A stretch of DNA of 64,000 bases from Catellatospora tritici (GTDB lineage Bacteria > Actinomycetota > Actinomycetes > Mycobacteriales > Micromonosporaceae), in NCBI RefSeq assembly GCF_019083965.1, contig NZ_JAHRCY010000019.1, positions 1 to 64,000 of the forward strand. The letters run 5' to 3'. A program made the position numbers and the translations under genes. This document shows positions 44,952-51,917 of this stretch, piece after piece (position 1 is the stretch's first letter; each line of letters begins with the position of its first letter). Under the pieces are notes generated by a model. That model made no database searches. It saw only the letters and a list, made by a program, of their open reading frames with translations, and was not told the origin of the DNA.

Positions 44952-47213
44952 ATGTCAGGCGGACTACGACGGTTCTCGACCGCGGCAGCGATTCTGTCGA
45001 TTCTTGCAGCCCTGTCCGCGGTCACGCCCGCGTATGCCAGGGCTCCGGGGGTGAAAACCGTGGGCAGCCTCACCGCGAAGGCCGTCCAGGACATGATCGG
45101 CAATGCCGTCCCTGGCGACACGATCCTGTTCCCGCCCGGCGTCTACGAACTTGATGAGTCCTTCTCACTGGCTTCCGGCGTCAAATACGTCGCGGATCCG
45201 GCGGGCGTCGCGACGCTGCGGCACAGCGGCTCGACGACGCTGGCCCTCACCGGCGGCGGCCTGACCGGGATCACCATCCGGGGCCTTCAATTCGACAACG
45301 TCCGCCTCGATTTGAGCGGCTCCAGCGACATCACCTTGATGGACTGCCAGTTCGCCAACGGGAAGCCCGATCCGGCGATTCCGGGCCTGTGGGAGACGCC
45401 GTATGTGCACCTGCAGCGGACGACCGCCGTGACCATCGACGGCTGCGCCTTCCTGCGGGACAGCACCTCGGGCGGGCGAGGCGTCGACGCGTTCGGCACG
45501 ACCGAGACGATCATCAAGGACTCCTACTTCGGCACGACTCGCGACCTCGAGCCGGACGTCCGCAACGGCTACTTCAAGACCGCCGTCAACATCAACGGAT
45601 GGTTGGTCGGCAATCCCGCGGAGTTCCACGACGGCAACGGCGGGCTGGGCAGCCACTCGATTCTCCTCGACGGCAATACCTGGCGCCGCCGTCCCGGCAT
45701 CGCCCCCTGCCCCAAGCCGGACCACCCCGAGGTCGACCTGTGCGAGGACCACGGCGTCTACGCCTGGGGAGTCCAGGACCTGACCATCCGCGACAACTTC
45801 GGCGACGGTTGGACCGACACCTCCAACGGCGGCGCGCTCAAGGTACGCAACAGCTCCGACGTCTTCGTGCTGGACAACCACTTCAAGATGTCGGGTATCC
45901 GGACCTACACCCACTTCTGCGGGTCGAAGGTGACCATCACCTGCTACGACCAGCAGGTCCAGAGCCTCAGCCATGTGCGCATCGAGGGCAACCGGGTCGA
46001 CGTTCCCAGCGCCACCGCCAACAGCGACAGCGGCATCCTCTACCGGCGCGCCGACGACAGCAACGGCGTCACCTCGGGCACGGTGTGCGAGGGGACCAGC
46101 GGCGAGAACGGCATCTACATCATCAACAACACCTTCCCCACCGCCGGGGTGGTGGACGTTCAATGCGCCTACGGCCCCCAGCTCTGCGTCTCGGGAAACA
46201 AGGGCGGCGGCGGAAACAACCCCCGGACCGGCGCCACCGTCACCGGTCAGATCCCGAACTCGAACTGCGCCGTGCCTGGCAGCTGGGATCAGCCGTTGAC
46301 GGGTGTGCATCGCGGGTACCTCAACGGCGACGCGGAGCCCGACTTCGCGTACCACCTCCGTACGAGCAGCGGCTTCACCTGGCGAGTGCACCTGAGTGAC
46401 GGCACGGGCGGCTTCCGGTACGCCGACTGGCACGAGGACGCCAACGTCGCGCCGGACACCGAGCGCTACGGCGTGCTGGTCGCCGACTTCACCGGCGACC
46501 GCCTGGACGATCTCGCCTACCACGGCATGTGCGGCTCGCCCTCGGCGCGGTGCTGGCGCGTGCTCGCGAGCACCGGCACGGGCTTCGCCGCGGCACGCAA
46601 CTACTACACCGACCCGGTGGTCCCGAGCGACGACGCCCTCAACTACGGCATGCGCTCCGCGGACTTCACCAAGGACGGTCGAGCGGACATCGTCATGCGG
46701 GCAGACTGCGGCTCGACCACCAACTCCTGCTGGACGGTGCTCGTCAGCCGCCCCGACAGCACGTTACTGGCCGAGAACTGGGGCGACGGGCTCTGGTCGG
46801 ACCCGTTGACGACGGCCGCCTACGGCTTACTCATCGGGGACTACGACGGGGACGAGCGCGCGGACCTGGCCTATCTGGGGCTGTGTGGCGGAGGGACAAG
46901 TTGCCTGCGGGTTCATCGTTCCACCGGGACCGGCTCGTTCAGCGTCGAGGACTGGACCTTCGTCACTCCGGTCTACCTCGACGACAAACCGGTCAACTGG
47001 AGTGCCCATTTCGGCATGCGAGTCGGATACAAGCCGAACGACCCCAAGGCATACATCGCCTACTGGGGACGGTGCGGCGAGCCGAGTGCGGCTCAGTGGC
47101 GATACCACTTCGGCACTGACACGCGTGTCTTCACCGTGACCTGCTACCTTCCCGGAGACCCGGCCCGCCCGGTCGGGAAGCTCCCGACGCGGAGTCCGGG
47201 CAGCCCGGGGTGA
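44952..47213 (+). CDS. Secreted right-handed beta-helix protein with FG-GAP/VCBS-like repeats
   Basis: 753 residues. Signal peptide (LRRFSTAAAILSILAALSAV, cleavage near AYA|RA). Residues about 35-440 are a parallel beta-helix: AVQDMIGNAVPGDTILFPPGVYEL, then repeating rungs such as GITIRGLQFDNV, DITLMDCQFANG and HVRIEGNRVDV. This fold is typical of pectate-lyase-like or glycosidase-like surface proteins. The C-terminal third has calcium-loop repeats (DFTGDRLDDLAYHG, DFTKDGRADIVMRAD, DYDGDERADLAYLG). Extra cysteines occur in pairs. Family 'lyase' activity is not shown; binding or cleavage of a plant or microbial polysaccharide is inferred. GGGGAG precedes the ATG. Confidence 0.82.
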   Translation: MSGGLRRFSTAAAILSILAALSAVTPAYARAPGVKTVGSLTAKAVQDMIGNAVPGDTILFPPGVYELDESFSLASGVKYVADPAGVATLRHSGSTTLALTGGGLTGITIRGLQFDNVRLDLSGSSDITLMDCQFANGKPDPAIPGLWETPYVHLQRTTAVTIDGCAFLRDSTSGGRGVDAFGTTETIIKDSYFGTTRDLEPDVRNGYFKTAVNINGWLVGNPAEFHDGNGGLGSHSILLDGNTWRRRPGIAPCPKPDHPEVDLCEDHGVYAWGVQDLTIRDNFGDGWTDTSNGGALKVRNSSDVFVLDNHFKMSGIRTYTHFCGSKVTITCYDQQVQSLSHVRIEGNRVDVPSATANSDSGILYRRADDSNGVTSGTVCEGTSGENGIYIINNTFPTAGVVDVQCAYGPQLCVSGNKGGGGNNPRTGATVTGQIPNSNCAVPGSWDQPLTGVHRGYLNGDAEPDFAYHLRTSSGFTWRVHLSDGTGGFRYADWHEDANVAPDTERYGVLVADFTGDRLDDLAYHGMCGSPSARCWRVLASTGTGFAAARNYYTDPVVPSDDALNYGMRSADFTKDGRADIVMRADCGSTTNSCWTVLVSRPDSTLLAENWGDGLWSDPLTTAAYGLLIGDYDGDERADLAYLGLCGGGTSCLRVHRSTGTGSFSVEDWTFVTPVYLDDKPVNWSAHFGMRVGYKPNDPKAYIAYWGRCGEPSAAQWRYHFGTDTRVFTVTCYLPGDPARPVGKLPTRSPGSPG

Positions 47214-47274
47214 TGGGCCCAGAGTCGTACTTTGGGCCGATCTGACTGAGCGGACCCGTTCGTACCATGGGGCC

Positions 47275-48402
47275 GTGCGCCATCTGATTCGCTCGCTCTG
47301 GCATGACCCACGTCCCGAGCTGCCCGCACCGCGTCCGCGACGCGACGCGGCGCTGCTCGGGGTGCTGTTGGCAGCCATCGCGCTGGAGGCCGCACTGCGG
47401 GCGACCCTGCCCCAGCGGCTGCCCGCGCTGCTGCTCACGGTCGGGCTGCTGCCGGTGCTGCTGTGGCGGCGCAGCCATCCGCTGCTGATGATCGCCGTCG
47501 CGTTCACGGTGACCACGGTCGCGCCGCTGCTCGGTGACGGGACCAAGGCCGAGCTGGTCACCACGGTCTACCTGCTGCTGCTGCCGTACTGCCTGTTCCG
47601 GTGGGGGTCGGGCCGCGACGGGGTGCTCGGCACGGCGGTCATCGTGGCGAGCGTCACGATCTCGTACGCGCTCGGTGAGATGAGCCTCGGTGACACGATC
47701 GGCTGCGCGGCCGTGCTGCTGGCCGCCTTCGCACTGGGCACGGCGCTGCGCTTCCGCGCCCGAGCCCGGCAGCGGGAGCTGGAACAGGTGGGTCTGCGCC
47801 AGCGCGAGCAGCTCGCCCGGGACCTGCACGACACCGTGGCCCACCACGTCTCGGCCATGGCGATCCGGGCACAGGCGGGCCTGGCGATGGCCGACACCCG
47901 GCCGCAGGCGGCCGTCGAGGCGCTGCACGTGATCGAGGCCGAGGCGACGAAAGCACTGGCCGAGCTGCGTTCGATGGTGCGGGTGCTGCGCCACGACGAC
48001 CCGGCCGGATTCAGCCCACAGCCGCAGATCCGCGACCTGGCGCGACTGGCCGGACGGAACGGTTCCGGGCCGGTGGTCGACGTGCGGCTCAGCGGCGAAC
48101 TGACCGGTCTGCCGTCGGCGGTGGACACCGCGGTCTACCGGCTGGCCCAGGAGTCGCTGACCAACGCGCTGCGCCACGCCCGCCACGCCACCCAGGTCAC
48201 GGTGCGCGTGGCCGCCGACGACAGCGCGGTGCACCTGTCGGTCAGCGACGACGGCCGCCCGCAGGGCCAGCCGGGCGCCGGATACGGCCTGGTGGGGATG
48301 TACGAGCGGGCCCGCCTGCTCGGCGGCGTCTGCGCGGCCGGTCCCGGCCCGGATCAGGGCTGGCTCGTGACCGCGCGGCTGCCCCGGAACGCTCCGGCAT
48401 GA
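47275..48402 (+). CDS. Two-component sensor histidine kinase, NarL/DesK class
   Basis: 375 residues. About five N-terminal membrane helices (residues 20-160) form the sensor. The HisKA_3 phosphoacceptor is DLHDTVAHHVSAMAIRAQAG, with the first His as phosphorylation site. The ATPase domain has N-box QESLTNALRHARH and G-box VSDDGRPQGQPGAGYGLVGMYERA. Kinases of this class respond to membrane or envelope signals. GTG start. Its stop overlaps the response-regulator start as ATGA. Confidence 0.95.
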   Translation: MRHLIRSLWHDPRPELPAPRPRRDAALLGVLLAAIALEAALRATLPQRLPALLLTVGLLPVLLWRRSHPLLMIAVAFTVTTVAPLLGDGTKAELVTTVYLLLLPYCLFRWGSGRDGVLGTAVIVASVTISYALGEMSLGDTIGCAAVLLAAFALGTALRFRARARQRELEQVGLRQREQLARDLHDTVAHHVSAMAIRAQAGLAMADTRPQAAVEALHVIEAEATKALAELRSMVRVLRHDDPAGFSPQPQIRDLARLAGRNGSGPVVDVRLSGELTGLPSAVDTAVYRLAQESLTNALRHARHATQVTVRVAADDSAVHLSVSDDGRPQGQPGAGYGLVGMYERARLLGGVCAAGPGPDQGWLVTARLPRNAPA

Positions 48403-49073
48403 CCGACCTCATCCGCGTACTGGTCGCCGACGACCAGGAGATCGTCCGCACCGGGCTGGCGATGATCCTCGGTACGCAGCCCGGCATCGAGGTGGTCGCC
48501 GAGGCCGCCGACGGGGCGCAGGCGGTGGAGCTGGCGCTGCGGCTGCGCCCCGACGTGTGCCTGTTGGACATCCGCATGCCCGGCATGGACGGCATCGAGG
48601 CCACGCGCCGCATCGTCACGCTGCCGCTGCGGCCCCCGCCCGCCGTCGTGGTGATCACCACGTTCGACCTGGACGAGTACGTCTACGCCGCGCTGCGCGC
48701 CGGGGCGCGCGGCTTCCTGCTCAAGGACGCCGGAACGGCGCTGCTGGCCCAGGCCGTCCGGGCGGCCGCGGTCGGCGACGCGCTGATCGCCCCGAACGTC
48801 ACCACCCGGCTGCTGCGGGCGTTCGCGCAGTCCGCACCGGACGCACCCGTGCGGCAGCCGATCGAACCGCTCACCGACCGGGAGGAGCAGGTCCTGGCGG
48901 CGGTGGCCCGGGGCCGGACCAATCAGGAGATCGGCGCGGACCTGTACATCAGCCTGAGCACGGTCAAGACGCACATCGCCAGCCTGATGGCCAAGCTGGG
49001 GGTCCGTAACCGGGTGGAGATCGCGATCTGGGCGTACGACACCGGCCGGATCGGACGGCAGCCGCCACCGTAG
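48399..49073 (+). CDS. LuxR/NarL-family response regulator
   Basis: 224 residues: receiver domain with acidic pocket (VLVADDQEIVRTGL), phosphoacceptor Asp in VCLLDIRMPGMDG, and Lys in GFLLKDAG. A LuxR helix-turn-helix follows (LTDREEQVLAAVARGRTNQEIGADLYISLSTVKTHIASLMAKLGV). It overlaps the kinase gene by four bases and is its cognate partner. The DUF2306 membrane protein downstream is a likely target or co-expressed gene. Confidence 0.95.
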   Translation: MTDLIRVLVADDQEIVRTGLAMILGTQPGIEVVAEAADGAQAVELALRLRPDVCLLDIRMPGMDGIEATRRIVTLPLRPPPAVVVITTFDLDEYVYAALRAGARGFLLKDAGTALLAQAVRAAAVGDALIAPNVTTRLLRAFAQSAPDAPVRQPIEPLTDREEQVLAAVARGRTNQEIGADLYISLSTVKTHIASLMAKLGVRNRVEIAIWAYDTGRIGRQPPP

Positions 49074-49166
49074 CCGAAAGTACGCCCGATTCCCTCGTCC
49101 CGGCGCACCCCGGTCCGAGCCCGCAGGCCGATGAGCCGCCGGTCCCGGACCGCGACGATCGACCGC

Positions 49167-49868
49167 ATGACGAATTCCCCTCACCACAGGCGACAGGGGC
49201 TGGTCCCGGCCGGGCTGGTGCTGCTCACCGTGGTCCCGACGGCGGGCGGCGCGGTCCGGATCGCCGAGCTGTTCGGCGGCGCCGAGGTGACCCAGGAGAA
49301 CGCGCGGTTCTTCGCCGCGCCCGCCCCCGTGCTGGTGCACATCTTCAGCGCGACCCTGTTCTGTCTGCTCGGCGCCTTCCAGTTCGCGCCCGCGCTGCGG
49401 CGGCGCCGCAACGGCTGGCACCGGGCCGCCGGACGGGTCGCGGCGCCGCTGGGCCTGGTCGCCGCCCTGTCGGGCCTGTGGATGTCCGCCCTGTACCCGG
49501 ACGCGCCCGGTGACGGCCTGCCAGTGCGCCTGCTCCGACTCGGATTCGGCAGCCTGATGGCCGGGTCGATCGTGTTGGGCTTCCTCGCGGCCCGCAACCG
49601 CGACTTCCGCACGCACCGGGTATGGATGATGCGCGGTTACGCGATCGGGCAGGGCGCGGGCACACAGGCCTTCACTCACCTGCCGTGGCTGCTGCTGGTG
49701 GGCATGCCGACCGGGAACGTGCGCGCCGGGTTGATGGCCGCGGGCTGGGTGATCAACCTGGCCGTGGTCGAGTGGTTCATCCGCCGTCGGCGCGGGGGCG
49801 TACGCACCGGCGATGCGGTCCGCCCCGCGGCGCCCGTCACGACTCCAGGAACGATGTCACCGCGCTGA
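49167..49868 (+). CDS. DUF2306 membrane protein
   Basis: About 233 residues with some six membrane helices. The conserved DUF2306 pattern is present: HIFSATLFCLLGAFQFAP, RNGWHRAAGRVAAPLGLVAALSGLWMS, and NRDFRTHRVWMMRGYAIGQGAGTQAF with several conserved His residues. Function unknown; the His pattern is compatible with metal or haem contact. Two starts are possible, ATG 49131 and ATG 49167; I prefer the latter because the earlier one adds only an unconserved basic tail. It probably forms one unit with the two-component genes. Confidence 0.8.
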   Translation: MTNSPHHRRQGLVPAGLVLLTVVPTAGGAVRIAELFGGAEVTQENARFFAAPAPVLVHIFSATLFCLLGAFQFAPALRRRRNGWHRAAGRVAAPLGLVAALSGLWMSALYPDAPGDGLPVRLLRLGFGSLMAGSIVLGFLAARNRDFRTHRVWMMRGYAIGQGAGTQAFTHLPWLLLVGMPTGNVRAGLMAAGWVINLAVVEWFIRRRRGGVRTGDAVRPAAPVTTPGTMSPR

Positions 49869-50679
49869 CGAAGGCGGCCGGGTCGTCGCGCCACGGCGCG
49901 TGCCCGGCCCCGGGCTGCGTCACCAGCCGGGCGCTGGGGAACATCGCGGCGAACTCGGCGCACAGCCGCGCCGACGGCCAGAGATCCACGCCCCCGGCCA
50001 CCACCAGCACCGGCGCCCCGAAGGCGACGACACCCGCGAGGACCGTCGCGGGGTCGAGGGCGCCGTCGGCGTAGAACTGGCGGGCGGCGTCGCGGTTGCG
50101 CAGCGCCTCACCGGCCTCGTCGTAGGCGCGGGCGGCTTCGTCCCAGCGGCCGTGGCTGAACGGGGCGAGCGCGGCCCAGTCGTCGTCGGCGGCGGTGCCC
50201 GCGTTGACGCGCTCGAGTGCCGCGTACGCCTCGTCGAACCAGGGCTCGTCGCGCCGCTGCCGCGCGATGCGCAGGCTCTCGGCCGGGTCGGGCTGGGCAC
50301 CGATCGGGCGCAGACTGGGCGTGACCAGCACCAGGTGCCGGATCCGGCCGGGGTGGGCCAACGCGTACGCCAGGGCGAGGCTGCCTCCGGCCGAGTGCCC
50401 GAGCAGGTCGAACCGCGCCAGCCCGAGCTCCTCGCGCAGCGCCTCGACGTCGCCCACCTGCCGGTCGAACCGGTACGTGGCCGGGTAGTCCGGCACCGCC
50501 GAGCCGCCGGTGCCGCGCAGGTCCAGCCGCACCAGCCGGCGGTGCGCGTCGAGCCCACCCAGGTCTCCCAGGTACGCCGACGCCTGCATGGGACCGCCGG
50601 GCACGCAGACCAGGGGCTCGCCATCGCCGGAGACGTGGTAGGCCAGGCGGAGGTCGTCGAAGCTCGCGAAGGTGTCCAC
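49837..50679 (-). CDS. Alpha/beta-hydrolase (proline iminopeptidase-like)
   Basis: 280 residues: LRLAYHVSGDGEPLVCVPGGP with the oxyanion GGP, then RLVRLDLRGTGGS, nucleophile elbow LLGHSAGGSLALAYALAHP, an acid in VVAGGVDLW and a C-terminal GAGHAPW histidine. The LDLRGTGGS and GGP features are those of proline-iminopeptidase/epoxide-hydrolase relatives; the substrate is open. GTG start at 50679. Its 3' end overlaps the convergent DUF2306 gene by 32 bases. Confidence 0.87.
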   Translation of the reverse strand: MDTFASFDDLRLAYHVSGDGEPLVCVPGGPMQASAYLGDLGGLDAHRRLVRLDLRGTGGSAVPDYPATYRFDRQVGDVEALREELGLARFDLLGHSAGGSLALAYALAHPGRIRHLVLVTPSLRPIGAQPDPAESLRIARQRRDEPWFDEAYAALERVNAGTAADDDWAALAPFSHGRWDEAARAYDEAGEALRNRDAARQFYADGALDPATVLAGVVAFGAPVLVVAGGVDLWPSARLCAEFAAMFPSARLVTQPGAGHAPWRDDPAAFVSAVTSFLES

Positions 50680-50743
50680 GCACCGATGATCGCCAACGGT
50701 GTCGACGACGGCAACCCCGTCGAGATGCCAGGAAGGTGACGGT

Positions 50744-51868
50744 TCAGCGGTCCAGCAGGGCGATCAGGCCGGTGGGCAGCCCCGCTCGCCAGCAGGCCAG
50801 GTCGTGGCCGCCGTGGTATTCGGCGTAGTCGAGCCGGTAGCCCCGGGCGCGCAGCACGTCGCGCAGGTGGCGGTTGGCGACGAGGATGCGGGGCTGCTCG
50901 ATCAGGCCGACCTCCTGGTAGAACCGGGTCGGCACCGGATCGGCGGTGCCGAATGCCGTGATCAGCGGACGGTCGGTGAAGTCGGTGGTGTCGTCGTCAC
51001 CGGCTCGCGGCCACCAGAACGAGCCCGACTGGGCCAGCACCGCGCCGAAGCGCCGCGGGGCATGCAGTCCGGCGTACGCGGCCAGCAGCCCGCCGAAGCT
51101 CTGCCCGGCCACCACGGTCCGGGCCGGGTCGGCGGTGACCCGCCACTGCCCGTGCACCCACGGCATCAACTCTTCGAGCAGAAACCGCAGGTAGCGCGGA
51201 TGATCGGTGAGCTCGGCGGTCCGGCTGTCGGGGTCCAGCGCGTCGATCATGATCGCGACCACGGGCGGGACGGCCCGCTCGGCGATCAGGTTGTCCAGCA
51301 TCGTCGGCAGTCCGCAGTGCGCCCAGTCGTCGCCGTCGAACAGCAGCACCACCGGAAGGTCGTCCAGCTCGGCGTACCCAGGCGGGGTGTACGTCCAGAT
51401 CCGCCGGGCGGTGCCGAGCACCGTGCTGGTGTGCCGCTGCTCGGCGACTGTGCCGGTCGGCACACCGGCGCGCGGGGCCAGCCACGGCTCGGGTGGGGCG
51501 TCGGGCAGCGCGAGCACCGAGCGGAGCGTGTGGTCGTACGGCAACGGGCCGAGGATGTCCGGATGGGACTCATCGGGCAGCGCTGCCGCGTTGAGGTCCC
51601 CCCACTCCTGGTCGGTCAGGCGCCGTCCGCCCAGCGGCACCGGCGACGGGCAGAACGCGTACGCGCCCCGGAAGTCGGCGCGCAGGCGCAGCGTCAGCCG
51701 CCATACGCCGTCGTCGTGGCGGGTCAGCAGCAGCGGGCTGAGATCGCCCCGGGTGTGGGCCTGGTAGGAGAGGGTGTTCAGGCGCAGCAGCACGTCCGCC
51801 GCGCCGTCACCGGACCAGCTGAACGTGACCTGCCGAAACGCGGGATCGGGGTCGGCCTCGACGAGCAT
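50744..51868 (-). CDS. Enterochelin esterase-like hydrolase at the end of the NRPS operon
   Basis: 374 residues. The N-terminal Fes-type beta domain (VTFSWSGDGAADVLLRLN, RGAYAFCPS) and the esterase-D-like catalytic domain (RRIWTYTPPGYAELDDLPVVLLFDGDDW, nucleophile in VVAGQSFGGLLA, FGTADPV, EYHGGHDLACWR) match ferric-enterobactin esterases. Those cleave the ester-linked siderophore to release iron. The ATG at 51868 has GGGAGG five bases upstream. It lies 49 bases after the NRPS gene, so it may act on the cluster product, either to open it or to release it from the synthetase. That role is inference. Confidence 0.85.
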   Translation of the reverse strand: MLVEADPDPAFRQVTFSWSGDGAADVLLRLNTLSYQAHTRGDLSPLLLTRHDDGVWRLTLRLRADFRGAYAFCPSPVPLGGRRLTDQEWGDLNAAALPDESHPDILGPLPYDHTLRSVLALPDAPPEPWLAPRAGVPTGTVAEQRHTSTVLGTARRIWTYTPPGYAELDDLPVVLLFDGDDWAHCGLPTMLDNLIAERAVPPVVAIMIDALDPDSRTAELTDHPRYLRFLLEELMPWVHGQWRVTADPARTVVAGQSFGGLLAAYAGLHAPRRFGAVLAQSGSFWWPRAGDDDTTDFTDRPLITAFGTADPVPTRFYQEVGLIEQPRILVANRHLRDVLRARGYRLDYAEYHGGHDLACWRAGLPTGLIALLDR

Positions 51869-51917
51869 GTACGCCTCCCGGGGGTCGACGACGGGTCCCA
51901 CAGGGTATCGAGCTACG

